A stretch of DNA of 20,820 nucleotides from Lachnospiraceae bacterium (GTDB taxonomy: Bacteria; Bacillota; Clostridia; Lachnospirales; Lachnospiraceae), in contig JAEDOO010000019.1 of NCBI GenBank assembly GCA_016301965.1, positions 1 to 20,820 on the forward strand, read 5' to 3'. Shown piece by piece: positions 7,237-14,576 of the stretch (position 1 is its first letter; every line of letters starts with the position of its first letter). A program made the position numbers and the translations under genes. The notes under the pieces are model-generated. The model had not been told where the DNA came from and ran no database searches. It saw only the letters and a list, made by a program, of their open reading frames with translations.

Positions 7237-7605
7237 TTATAATACTTCCGGAGCCAGAGAAACGATCTTCATGAACTGTTTCTCACGCAGCTCTCTTGCT
7301 ACTGGTCCAAAAATACGAGTTCCTCTCGGTGTCTTATCGTCTTTGATGATAACAGCTGCATTCTCATCGAAACGGATGTAGGAACCATCTTTACGACGAG
7401 CACCCTTAACGGTACGAACGACAACAGCCTTCACAACATCACCTTTTTTAACAACACCGCCGGGTGTTGCATCTTTAACGGATGCAACGATTACATCGCC
7501 GATGTTCGCATATCTTCTTGTAGAACCGCCCATAACACGGATGCACAGGATCTCCTTAGCACCTGTATTATCAGCAACTTTTAATCTACTTTCCTGCTGA
7601 ATCAT
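7237..7605 (-). CDS. rplN: Large-subunit ribosomal protein uL14
   Basis: A 122-residue protein at the subunit interface, where it helps form bridges B5 and B8. The N-terminus MIQQESRLKVADNTGAKEI and the segments GGSTRRYANIGDVIVASVK and FDENAAVIIKDDKTPRGTRI are highly conserved. It has the usual bacterial length. A ribosome binding site AAGGAGG precedes ATG, and the gene follows rpsQ by 33 nt. Confidence 0.97.
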   Translation of the reverse strand: MIQQESRLKVADNTGAKEILCIRVMGGSTRRYANIGDVIVASVKDATPGGVVKKGDVVKAVVVRTVKGARRKDGSYIRFDENAAVIIKDDKTPRGTRIFGPVARELREKQFMKIVSLAPEVL

Positions 7606-7638
7606 GCCGGTATTCCTCCTTGTTGAATCCTAAACAAA

Positions 7639-7893
7639 TTATTTAACCTTCTCAACGATCTCAACCAGTCTCCATCTTTTGTCCTTGGACAGCGGTCTGG
7701 TTTCCATAACTTTTACGGTATCACCGATGTTACATTCGTTGTTCTCATCATGAGCTTTTAACTTATATGTTCTCTTTACGATTTTCTTGTAAAGAGGATG
7801 TTTTACATGGTCCTCGATGGCAACAACAATTGTCTTATCCATCTTGTTGCTGACAACTTTACCAACACGTGTTTTTCTCAGATTTCTTTCCAC
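7639..7893 (-). CDS. rpsQ: Small-subunit ribosomal protein uS17
   Basis: An 84-residue OB-fold protein that binds 16S rRNA early in 30S assembly. The family signature is ERNLRKTRVGKVVSNKMDKT, followed by KAHDENNECNIGDTV and ETRPLSKDKRWRLVEIV. A GTG start at 7893 is chosen because the AAAGGAG site is 9 nt away. The alternative ATG at 7899 is only 3 nt from it but would add just two residues. It lies 36 nt after rpmC. Confidence 0.95.
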   Translation of the reverse strand: MERNLRKTRVGKVVSNKMDKTIVVAIEDHVKHPLYKKIVKRTYKLKAHDENNECNIGDTVKVMETRPLSKDKRWRLVEIVEKVK

Positions 7894-7929
7894 GATCATG
7901 GACTCCTTTCGAACTTATAGACAATTCGA

Positions 7930-8139
7930 TCATTCAGCTGCGTTAGCCTTCTCAGCGATTACAGTCTGAATTCTCGCAATATTCTTACGCACTTCTTTGA
8001 TGCGACTTGTGTTATCCAGCTGGTTAGTAGCATTCTGGAATTTCAGGTTAAAAAGTTCCTTTTTTGCAGCTACTAATTCATCCTGCAGCTCTGCAGCTGT
8101 TTTAGCCTTTAATTCTTCAACATAATTCTTAGTTTTCAC
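7930..8139 (-). CDS. rpmC: Large-subunit ribosomal protein uL29
   Basis: A 69-residue, mostly helical protein near the exit tunnel, next to L23. The conserved part is LVAAKKELFNLKFQNATNQL followed by DNTSRIKEVRKNIARI. The start is taken as GTG at 8139, with AAGGCGG 8 nt upstream; a second in-frame GTG at 8148 overlaps that site. The coding region overlaps the rplP stop by 11 bp, so the two are probably translationally coupled. Confidence 0.94.
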   Translation of the reverse strand: MKTKNYVEELKAKTAAELQDELVAAKKELFNLKFQNATNQLDNTSRIKEVRKNIARIQTVIAEKANAAE

Positions 8140-8566
8140 TGTTATCACCGCCTTCTAAGTCTGCACGGGAAGCGATTTTGCACTTGCAGGGCAGTTTATG
8201 CATAGCAAGACGAAGCGCTTCTTTGGCTGTTTCTTCGGGAACACCTGCGATTTCGAACATTACGCGGCCCGGTTTAACTACTGCTACCCAGTACTCGAGG
8301 GAACCTTTACCAGAACCCATACGTGTCTCAGCCGGTTTAGCTGTTACCGGTTTATCCGGGAAAATCTTGATCCAAACTTTACCACCACGTTTGATGTAAC
8401 GAGTCATGGCTACACGGGCAGCCTCAATCTGATTGGAACGGATCCAGCAGGGCTCTAATGCTACCAGACCGTACTCACCATAGTTAATTTTGTTTCCGCG
8501 GAGCGCTTTTCCTCTCATGGTGCCGCGGAACTGTTTACGACGTTTAACTCTTTTCGGCATTAACAT
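8129..8566 (-). CDS. rplP: Large-subunit ribosomal protein uL16
   Basis: A 145-residue protein that organises the A-site region of the 50S subunit and is needed for peptidyl transfer. It shows MPKRVKRRKQFRGTMRG near the start, then FPDKPVTAKPAETRMGSGKG and YWVAVVKPGRVMFEIAGV. The ATG at 8566 (MLMPKR) is kept because the upstream GGGAG is 12 nt away; the ATG two codons later is spaced even further. It follows rpsC by 2 nt. Confidence 0.96.
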   Translation of the reverse strand: MLMPKRVKRRKQFRGTMRGKALRGNKINYGEYGLVALEPCWIRSNQIEAARVAMTRYIKRGGKVWIKIFPDKPVTAKPAETRMGSGKGSLEYWVAVVKPGRVMFEIAGVPEETAKEALRLAMHKLPCKCKIASRADLEGGDNSEN

Positions 8567-8568
8567 AA

Positions 8569-9225
8569 TTATCTATCGCTCCCTTCCTTTTTTGCTTTGG
8601 TTGGAAGTACCTCACCATTGTAGATCCAAGTCTTAACACCAACTTTACCATACTGTGTATCAGCCTCAGCAAAACCATAGTCGATATCTGCTCTCAGTGT
8701 CTGCAGCGGAATAGTTCCTTCGCTGTAGAACTCTGTACGGGCCATATCAGCACCACCGAGACGACCAGAAACGGAAGTCTTGATACCTTTAGCGCCGGCT
8801 TTCATAGTTCTGGACATGCAGGACTTCATAGCACGACGGAAAGAAATACGGTTTTCCAGCTGCAGAGCAATATTCTCAGCTACCAGCTGAGCATCTTTAT
8901 CCGGTCTCTTAACCTCTTTGATGTCAACAACCAGCTTCTTATCTGTCAGCTTCTGCATTTCTTTTTTAACTTTCTCAATCTCAGCACCGCCTTTACCGAT
9001 AACAACGCCCGGCTTAGCAGTGTAAATGATAACTTTTACGCGATCGGATGCTCTCTCGATCTCGATTCTGGACACACCAGCACTGTATAATTTCTTTTTC
9101 AGGAACTTTCTGATGTTGTAGTCTTCTACCAGGTAATCAGAGAAGTTGCCTTCTGCATACCATTTGGAATCCCAGTCTTTAATAACACCGACTCTGAGTC
9201 CATGCGGATTTACTTTCTGTCCCAT
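8569..9225 (-). CDS. rpsC: Small-subunit ribosomal protein uS3
   Basis: A 218-residue protein at the mRNA entry channel of the 30S subunit, contributing to helicase activity with S4 and S5. The N-terminal type II KH domain carries the GXXG loop in GVVIGKGGAEIE. The C-terminal domain contains SGRLGGADMARTEFYSEG and GVKTWIYNGEVLP. AAGGAGG precedes ATG. It lies 11 nt after rplV. Confidence 0.97.
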   Translation of the reverse strand: MGQKVNPHGLRVGVIKDWDSKWYAEGNFSDYLVEDYNIRKFLKKKLYSAGVSRIEIERASDRVKVIIYTAKPGVVIGKGGAEIEKVKKEMQKLTDKKLVVDIKEVKRPDKDAQLVAENIALQLENRISFRRAMKSCMSRTMKAGAKGIKTSVSGRLGGADMARTEFYSEGTIPLQTLRADIDYGFAEADTQYGKVGVKTWIYNGEVLPTKAKKEGSDR

Positions 9226-9236
9226 GACTTTCCTCC

Positions 9237-9623
9237 TTATCTTTCATCCAATACGATAGAGATATGACTTGTTCTCTTCTCAATTCTGTAAGCACGGCCC
9301 TGTGCTCTGGGGTGAATTCTCTTCATTGTCGGAGCCTTGTTAGCGTAGCACTCTGCAATGTAAAGATTCTCAGCGCTCATACCGTTGTTGTTCTCTGCAT
9401 TTGCAATAGCAGATTCCAGCAGCTTCTTGATGAGACTGGAGGCATATCTCGGATTGTATGTCAGAATACCAAGGGCGGTCTGAACATCTTTACCTCTGAT
9501 TGCGTCTAATACATAACATGCTTTCTGAACGGAAACTCTTGCGTAAGACAGCTTAGCAGACGGTCTCTTATCTTTCTCAGCATTTCTCGCTCTTTTAATT
9601 TGGGATCTATGTCCTTTTGCCAT
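9237..9623 (-). CDS. rplV: Large-subunit ribosomal protein uL22
   Basis: A 128-residue protein whose extended hairpin lines the peptide exit tunnel near the macrolide site. The hairpin region is visible as APTMKRIHPRAQGRAYRI. The helical core has SYARVSVQKACYVLDAIRGK and LIKKLLESAIANAENN. The start MAKGHRSQIK at 9623 has GGAGG 7 nt upstream; a frame that begins six codons earlier starts within that site. A 122-nt structured gap separates it from rpsS. Confidence 0.97.
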   Translation of the reverse strand: MAKGHRSQIKRARNAEKDKRPSAKLSYARVSVQKACYVLDAIRGKDVQTALGILTYNPRYASSLIKKLLESAIANAENNNGMSAENLYIAECYANKAPTMKRIHPRAQGRAYRIEKRTSHISIVLDER

Positions 9624-9745
9624 GATAAATCCTCCTTTCATATTTCGGCTTACCAGCCAGCGTTTATCATAAGCACCCTTCGCCCGTCTCCAGGGTCCGG
9701 GTCATCCGCAGACGCCCGAAGGCGTCAGCGGGAAAAACCAAAATC
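9624..9745 (-). other. Structured 122-nt gap between rpsS and rplV with a UUCG hairpin
   Basis: In minus-strand RNA GACGCC-UUCG-GGCGUC (9711-9726) forms a stem capped by a C(UUCG)G tetraloop. It is extended by CCGC/GCGG beyond a one-base mismatch (9706-9731). No U-tract follows, so it is not a standard terminator. The remainder is GC-rich, with a possible weaker CCCG/CGGG stem. No gene is seen. Confidence 0.65.
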
Positions 9746-10030
9746 TTATCTGCGGACACCGCTCTTCTTTTCGTCTTTACCGTGTCCTCTGTAGGTTCTG
9801 GTAGCAACGAACTCGCCGAGTTTGTGACCAACCATATCCTCTGTTACATATACCGGCACATGTCTTCTTCCATCATGTACAGCAAATGTATGTCCAACGA
9901 AGCTCGGGAAAATTGTTGAGCGACGGGACCATGTCTTAATTACACTTTTTGTACCAGCCGCATTCATGGCGTCTACTTTCTTCAGCAGGCTCTCATCAGC
10001 GAAAGGTCCTTTTTTCAATGAACGTGACAT
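9746..10030 (-). CDS. rpsS: Small-subunit ribosomal protein uS19
   Basis: A 94-residue protein of the 30S head that pairs with S13. The sequence is near-invariant in bacteria: MSRSLKKGPFADESLLKKVD, then KTWSRRSTIFPSFVGHTFAV and GHKLGEFVATRTYRGHGKD. AAGGAGG precedes ATG and the gene is 12 nt after rplB. Confidence 0.97.
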   Translation of the reverse strand: MSRSLKKGPFADESLLKKVDAMNAAGTKSVIKTWSRRSTIFPSFVGHTFAVHDGRRHVPVYVTEDMVGHKLGEFVATRTYRGHGKDEKKSGVRR

Positions 10031-10042
10031 ACTCTTACCTCC

Positions 10043-10891
10043 TTATTTGCTCAGTGCTCTTCCATCTCTTCTTCTGATGATGTACTTGTTGGACTGTTTG
10101 TGTTTATTTCTGGTCTTCAGACCCATTGCAGGTTTACCCCACGGTGTGCACGGACCCGGACGACCGATCGGAGCACGTCCTTCACCACCACCATGCGGAT
10201 GGTCATTCGGGTTCATTACAGAACCACGAACTGTCGGGCGGATACCCATGTGACGTTTACGACCGGCTTTACCTACATTGATCAGGTTGTGGTCACCGTT
10301 ACCTACAACACCAACAGTTGCACGGCATTCCAGGGGAACCATTCTCATCTCGCCGGAGGGCAGACGCAGTGTAGCATATTTGCCTTCCTTAGCCATCAGC
10401 TGTGCAGCGTTTCCGGCAGCGCGAACCATCTGGCCGCCCTTTCCGGGATGCATCTCGATGTTGTGGATCATGGTACCTACCGGAATCTCGGACATCGGCA
10501 GACAGTTGCCAGGTCTGATCTCAGCGCCAGTGCCTGTCATAACTTTCATGCCAACTTTCAGTCCTTCCGGAGCAAGGATGTATGCTTTCTCACCGTCTGC
10601 ATAGCAGATCAGTGCGATATTAGCTGTTCTGTTCGGATCGTACTCAATTGTCTTTACAATAGCCGGGATACCGTCTTTTGCATTTCTCTTGAAATCGATC
10701 AGTCTGTATTTTCTTCTGTTTCCGCCACCGTGATGTCTAACGGTGATCTTACCCTGATTGTTACGTCCAGAAGTTTTCTTCAGAGAAGTTACCAGAGATT
10801 TCTCCGGTTTGCTGGTTGTGATCTCAGCGAAATCAGAACCGCTCATGTTTCTTCTGGAAGGTGTATATGGGTTATATGTCTTAATTCCCAT
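10043..10891 (-). CDS. rplB: Large-subunit ribosomal protein uL2
   Basis: A 282-residue protein, one of the core 23S rRNA binders, required for subunit association and peptidyl transferase activity. Segments include GKITVRHHGGGNRRKYRLID, then RLPSGEMRMV and the C-terminal NDHPHGGGEGRAPIGRPG, which holds the functionally important histidine. It is a few residues longer than the B. subtilis protein. AAAGGAG precedes ATG. Confidence 0.97.
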   Translation of the reverse strand: MGIKTYNPYTPSRRNMSGSDFAEITTSKPEKSLVTSLKKTSGRNNQGKITVRHHGGGNRRKYRLIDFKRNAKDGIPAIVKTIEYDPNRTANIALICYADGEKAYILAPEGLKVGMKVMTGTGAEIRPGNCLPMSEIPVGTMIHNIEMHPGKGGQMVRAAGNAAQLMAKEGKYATLRLPSGEMRMVPLECRATVGVVGNGDHNLINVGKAGRKRHMGIRPTVRGSVMNPNDHPHGGGEGRAPIGRPGPCTPWGKPAMGLKTRNKHKQSNKYIIRRRDGRALSK

Positions 10892-10964
10892 GTCAATCTC
10901 CTTTCATTTACGTTGCCGTAATTGCCGGATCAGATATTTGGATTTTTTTCCTGATCCTTACTGA
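10892..10964 (-). other. 73-nt gap between rplW and rplB with a hairpin
   Basis: GGATCAG (10927-10933) pairs with CTGATCC (10951-10957) around a 17-nt AT-rich loop. No U-tract follows the stem on the minus strand. It lies between L23 and L2 and is probably an RNA processing or stability element; its function is unknown. Confidence 0.5.
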
Positions 10965-11264
10965 TTAAAGACCTTCGAAGATCTCGATATCCTTGCTCTC
11001 CTCTGTCAGGAAAACAATGGCTTTTTTGGTCTTTGCTGTCTTTCCTACTACCATGCCGCGGCGTCTTTTCTTGCCGTCACAGTTTAAGGTGTTAACGCGT
11101 TTTACTTTTGTTCCTTCGAACATTTTCTCAACAGCCTCTTTAATCATCGGCTTTGTTGCTTCCGGATGTACCAGGAATGTGTATTTCTTCTCAGCCATCT
11201 GGTTCATGCTCTTCTCGGTGATGACCGGTTTCAGGATAACGTCATAATATTTCAGATCTGCCAT
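10965..11264 (-). CDS. rplW: Large-subunit ribosomal protein uL23
   Basis: A 99-residue protein at the exit tunnel opening, the docking site for trigger factor and SRP. The family pattern is PVITEKSM, then YTFLVHPEATKPMIKEAVE and the basic loop TLNCDGKKRRRG. The ATG overlaps the rplD stop by one base (TAATG), indicating translational coupling with L4. Confidence 0.97.
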   Translation of the reverse strand: MADLKYYDVILKPVITEKSMNQMAEKKYTFLVHPEATKPMIKEAVEKMFEGTKVKRVNTLNCDGKKRRRGMVVGKTAKTKKAIVFLTEESKDIEIFEGL

Positions 11265-11884
11265 TATGCGAACACCTCCTCGATAGATGCTACAGCGTCT
11301 TTTGTAACAACCAGAGTCTTGTGATTCAGAACATCATATACGTTGATGTTGGCTGCTACGCTTGTCTCAACGCCCGGAACGTTTCTTGCGGACAGAACTA
11401 CGTTGTTATCCTGTGCTGCAGTTACAACCAGAGCGTTTTCAACTTTCAGGTTGCTCATTACTTTTACAAAATCTTTTGTTTTTACTGCATCCAGTTTCAG
11501 CTCATCAAGAACAACGATCTTGTTCTCCTGAACTCTGGATGTCAGAACAGATTTCAGAGCTGCTCTTTTCTCTTTCTTGTTCATCTTGAAAGAGTAATCT
11601 CTCGGAACCGGAGCGAATACTACGCCGCCGCCTGTCCACTGCGGAGCTCTTGTTGAACCCTGTCTTGCATGACCGGTTCCTTTCTGTCTCCAGGGCTTTC
11701 TTCCGCCTCCGCTGACTTCAGAGCGGGTTTTTGCTTTCTGAGTACCCTGACGATTATTTGCAAGCTGGAGAACAACTGCCTGATGTACCAGATTTTCGTT
11801 GATTTCAACTCCGAAAACGGCATCGTTCAGTTCGATTGTTCCAACTTCATTGCCTTCCATATTAAATACAGATACGTTTGCCAT
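11264..11884 (-). CDS. rplD: Large-subunit ribosomal protein uL4
   Basis: A 206-residue protein whose long loop reaches into the exit tunnel. The loop is recognisable as GGGRKPWRQKGTGHARQGS followed by RAPQWTGGG, and the globular part ends with VYDVLNHKTLVVTKDAV. In E. coli L4 regulates its own S10 operon through the mRNA leader. A structured leader exists here too, but L4 control is not established for Firmicutes. AAAGGAGG precedes ATG. Confidence 0.97.
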   Translation of the reverse strand: MANVSVFNMEGNEVGTIELNDAVFGVEINENLVHQAVVLQLANNRQGTQKAKTRSEVSGGGRKPWRQKGTGHARQGSTRAPQWTGGGVVFAPVPRDYSFKMNKKEKRAALKSVLTSRVQENKIVVLDELKLDAVKTKDFVKVMSNLKVENALVVTAAQDNNVVLSARNVPGVETSVAANINVYDVLNHKTLVVTKDAVASIEEVFA

Positions 11885-11910
11885 CTGTGTGTCCTCCTTT
11901 CCTGTAAAGC

Positions 11911-12546
11911 TTACTTACCGGACTTAACGGTTTCTTTGATAGTTACCATTGCTTTCTTCGGTCCCGGTACAGCGCCCTTAACCAGAAGCAGATTGTTTTC
12001 AGCATCTACTCTTACGATTTCCAGATTCTGAACAGTTACTTTCTTGTTGCCCATCTGACCCGGCATCTTTTTGCCTTTGAATACGCGGCTCGGATCGGAA
12101 GAAGAACCATTGGAACCTGCATGACGATGGAATTTGGAACCATGAGCCATCGGTCCTCTGCTCTGACCATGTCTCTTGATAGCGCCCTGGAATCCTTTAC
12201 CTTTGGAAATGGCGGTTACATCAATCTTGTCACCAGCGACAAAGATGTCAGCTTTGATTTCCTGGCCTAATGCATAATTCTCTGCATCTTCCAGTTTGAA
12301 CTCTCTGATGTATCTCTTGTAGGATACGCCAGCTTTGTCAAAGTGTCCTTTCAGCGGTTTGTTGACCAGTTTTTCTCTCTTGTCAGCGAAACCTACCTGT
12401 ACTGCGCTATAACCGTCGTTCTCAACAGTTTTAACCTGTGTAACAACAACAGGGCCAGCCTGCAGTACTGTTACGGGAGTAAGTACTCCGTCTTCGTTGA
12501 AGATTTGAGTCATTCCGACTTTGGTAGCTAAGATAGCTTTCTTCAT
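11911..12546 (-). CDS. rplC: Large-subunit ribosomal protein uL3
   Basis: A 211-residue assembly-initiator protein whose extension approaches the peptidyl transferase centre. Signatures are MKKAILATKVGMTQIFNEDG, GKGFQGAIKRHG, GPMAHGSKFHRHAGSNG and KMPGQMGNKKVTVQNL. GGAGG precedes ATG. A 137-nt gap with two hairpins separates it from rpsJ, whereas rplD follows after 26 nt. Confidence 0.97.
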   Translation of the reverse strand: MKKAILATKVGMTQIFNEDGVLTPVTVLQAGPVVVTQVKTVENDGYSAVQVGFADKREKLVNKPLKGHFDKAGVSYKRYIREFKLEDAENYALGQEIKADIFVAGDKIDVTAISKGKGFQGAIKRHGQSRGPMAHGSKFHRHAGSNGSSSDPSRVFKGKKMPGQMGNKKVTVQNLEIVRVDAENNLLLVKGAVPGPKKAMVTIKETVKSGK

Positions 12547-12683
12547 TCTTTTTACCTCCTGTTAATCTACAGCGGATCGCTTCTTGGCGATCATCCTAGA
12601 ACAGTAGATATATGTGGAATGATGAATCATTACTTCTATATCTAAAGCTTCAGGACTGTTACCAAATTTGTTTTACAGAAATA
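12547..12683 (-). other. Structured 137-nt gap between rpsJ and rplC
   Basis: Two hairpins are seen. GATCGC/GCGATC lies at 12575-12592. An extended stem AGATATA/TATATCT (12606-12643) carries an inner AATGA-TGAA-TCATT. No U-tract is present on the minus strand. No gene is seen. Confidence 0.6.
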
Positions 12684-13001
12684 TTATTTCTGTTTCATCT
12701 TGATATCGATATATACACCTGCCGGCATTTCCAGTCTGCTCAGAGCATCTACAGTCTTCTGTGTCGGTGCAATGATATCGATCAGTCTTTTATGAGTTCT
12801 CTGCTCGAACTGTTCGCGGCTGTCTTTATATTTGTGAACAGCACGAAGAATTGTAACTACCTCTTTCTTTGTCGGAAGGGGTACCGGTCCGCTCACCACA
12901 GATCCGTTCTTCTTTACAGTTTCGATGATTTTAGCTGCAGATGCATCAACCAGCTGATGATCATAAGCTTTCAGTGTGATTCTCATTACTTGACTTGCCA
13001 T
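12684..13001 (-). CDS. rpsJ: Small-subunit ribosomal protein uS10
   Basis: A 105-residue protein of the 30S head that also serves as NusE in antitermination complexes with NusB. The core MRITLKAYDHQLVDASAAKI, then GPVPLPTKKEVVTILRA and SREQFEQRTHKRLIDI, is unmistakable. The start MASQVMRITLK at 13001 is supported by AGGAGG about 11 nt upstream. A 28-residue longer frame runs into the structured leader and is not credible. It is the first gene of the S10 cluster. Confidence 0.97.
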   Translation of the reverse strand: MASQVMRITLKAYDHQLVDASAAKIIETVKKNGSVVSGPVPLPTKKEVVTILRAVHKYKDSREQFEQRTHKRLIDIIAPTQKTVDALSRLEMPAGVYIDIKMKQK

Positions 13002-13222
13002 AAAAAAAGTCGCCTCCTTTTCGCTTTTTCGAGCGACAAGCGGTGACTGTACACTTTCCCGTGTGTGTCCCGCAGGGCCGCACACGTTGTTTCCATACTC
13101 TCAATGGACGTTGTAAGTTTTGTACAGTGACTTGTCGTCAGTTATCTTGAACTTGACATTCGCTCCACGGAAAACCTGTCTTTCGACAGCAACCTCACGC
13201 TTCACAGCTATCATGTCACAAC
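13002..13222 (-). promoter_or_regulatory. Structured S10 operon leader RNA, about 220 nt
   Basis: Between the predicted start site (about 13222) and rpsJ the minus-strand RNA can fold in several places. The first is CUGUC-GAAA-GACAG, a GNRA-capped hairpin (13176-13189). A long-range two-part stem pairs GACAAG and ACUGUACA (13121-13136) with UGUACAGU and CUUGUC (13035-13053). Enclosed in it is CGUGUG/CACACG with inner CCC/GGG (13060-13086). Last, UCGCU/AGCGA (13021-13036) lies just before the ribosome binding site and partly competes with the long-range stem. No intrinsic terminator is visible, so any control would act on translation or mRNA stability. Confidence 0.6.
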
Positions 13223-13228
13223 GTTTGC

Positions 13229-13257
13229 ATTATACAAGAAACCCCTCGCCTTGGCAA
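13229..13257 (-). promoter_or_regulatory. S10 operon promoter
   Basis: On the minus strand TTGCCA (13252-13257) and TATAAT (13229-13234) are 17 nt apart, a near-consensus sigma-A promoter. The -35 box lies in the apical part of the terminator hairpin of the upstream gene, and the -10 box directly follows that hairpin. This would be the main promoter of the ribosomal cluster. Confidence 0.75.
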
Positions 13258-13266
13258 GGGGTTTCT
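13237..13266 (-). terminator. Hairpin terminator of the upstream membrane-protein gene
   Basis: In minus-strand RNA AGAAACCCCU (13257-13266) pairs with AGGGGUUUCU (13237-13246), and the stem continues inward with a U-G wobble and G-C pairs. The stem is strong but the following U-tract is short (UUUCUUGU), so some read-through into the S10 cluster is possible. On the plus strand T-runs also follow the stem. Confidence 0.6.
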
Positions 13267-13319
13267 GAATATTTTTGTACTTTTTTCTGTACAATCACAG
13301 CATCTTATTTCTTCCTATA

Positions 13320-14453
13320 TTATAGTGTAGAAGAATAATCCAGAAGCGTCAGACCCAGATCTTTATCTTCAATAATATCCGGTTCATCTCCCGCCAGAAT
13401 TGCTTTTCGGATCAGCTCATCTGCACTGTAGCAGGGCATCACGATCTCCTGAGAATCTTCCTGCATCTCTTCCAGAGAGGCTGCAGCCGCTTCCGCATCG
13501 CCGGAGAGCTCTGCCTGTCCGTCTGTATCATCTTTTGTCGCTCTGGATAATTCCTGTGTCAGCGCCAGCTCCAGATCAATAACCGGCTCGCCTGCACTTT
13601 CTATCTGCGGTGCAGGACTCTGCTCCTCTGCCATGGCACTGGCCACAGAAGATGCGATCTCTACACGGGCTGCTTCAAAAAGATCCGCTGTATTCTGTAC
13701 CGGTTCCTCTTCCGGTTCCATCTCGATCGCTCTAGTGGTCGACTCTTCGCTGAGATGTTTAGCTTCTTTCTTCGCGGCCTTTCTGGCTCTCTTAGCCGCC
13801 TTCTTTTCTTCTTTCTTTTTCAGATATTCTTCGTACTCTTCGTCTTCGTCCTCATCCTGCGCAGCTCTGTCCGCTTTCTTTTTGGCTTTCTTTTCTTTTT
13901 TCAGCCGTTTCTTTTCTTCGCGAGCCTGCTCAAGCTCTTCCGCGTCGCCGTCTTCGTCATCCTCTTCCTCTTCTTTCAGCTTGTCTTTTCTCCAGATCTC
14001 AGAAAGGATAAACAAAAGCAACAGCAAGACTGCCACCAGACCAATGATCACCCAGCCTTTAACTGAACCGGCAGCCACAGCCAGATATCCCAGCACCGGT
14101 ACAGTAACATAAGCCACGCACAGAGAAGATACATTTTTTTCCACCGTCTGCGCAGCATCATTTCTGGCATCCTTTAATACAACGGTCCCATTCTCGGCAT
14201 CCACTGCATTTACACGATACAGATATTTGGAGCCATCTGCCTCTTCCACAAACACGTTGTCCCCAAATTCAACATCCTGTAAACTCTTGGTCTGACCATA
14301 TACTACCGTTCCCACAGAGAGATTTGTCTCTACTCTGTCATTTTCAATAATGTTCATCTCCACGCCCACCAGCGACGGAACCAGCAATGCGGCCGCCGAC
14401 AAAAGGGCACAGACCAGAACGAGATTTACGATTACCTTCAAAAACTTTGACAT
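13320..14453 (-). CDS. Signal peptidase (SipW)-like membrane protein lacking the catalytic residues
   Basis: A 377-residue protein with a membrane segment at about 8-28, an outside domain at 29-130, a second membrane segment at about 133-151 and a cytoplasmic tail of some 225 residues rich in Lys, Glu and Asp, probably partly coiled coil. The outside domain matches the layout of SipW/ER-type signal peptidases: LSVGTVVYG and VEFGDNVFV resemble the strands around GDVITF, YLYRVNAVD resembles the THRVVEV strand, and YVTVPVLGYL resembles FSIPYLGYL before the last helix. Where the SGSM motif should be there is VGVEMNI, and the HR histidine is Tyr79. It is therefore probably not a peptidase. GGAG lies 7-8 nt before the chosen ATG. 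The family assignment is by eye. Confidence 0.6.
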   Translation of the reverse strand: MSKFLKVIVNLVLVCALLSAAALLVPSLVGVEMNIIENDRVETNLSVGTVVYGQTKSLQDVEFGDNVFVEEADGSKYLYRVNAVDAENGTVVLKDARNDAAQTVEKNVSSLCVAYVTVPVLGYLAVAAGSVKGWVIIGLVAVLLLLLFILSEIWRKDKLKEEEEDDEDGDAEELEQAREEKKRLKKEKKAKKKADRAAQDEDEDEEYEEYLKKKEEKKAAKRARKAAKKEAKHLSEESTTRAIEMEPEEEPVQNTADLFEAARVEIASSVASAMAEEQSPAPQIESAGEPVIDLELALTQELSRATKDDTDGQAELSGDAEAAAASLEEMQEDSQEIVMPCYSADELIRKAILAGDEPDIIEDKDLGLTLLDYSSTL

Positions 14454-14576
14454 TTTCGCACTCCTTATTGCTATACTACTCCCCACAGCAAAACACACTT
14501 TGTATCCAACTGAATCATATTCTTACGGCCTCATCAGAAAGTGGTTCGGCCTATTCTGAACAGTTACTATTTTTTC

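Noticed and set aside
10100..10921. 273-codon plus-strand open frame
   Set aside because: It is antisense to rplB and its peptide has no domain-like features.
13002..13085. N-terminal extension of rpsJ to 13085
   Set aside because: It would place coding sequence across the leader stems and before the ribosome binding site; S10 proteins begin close to MASQVMRITLK.
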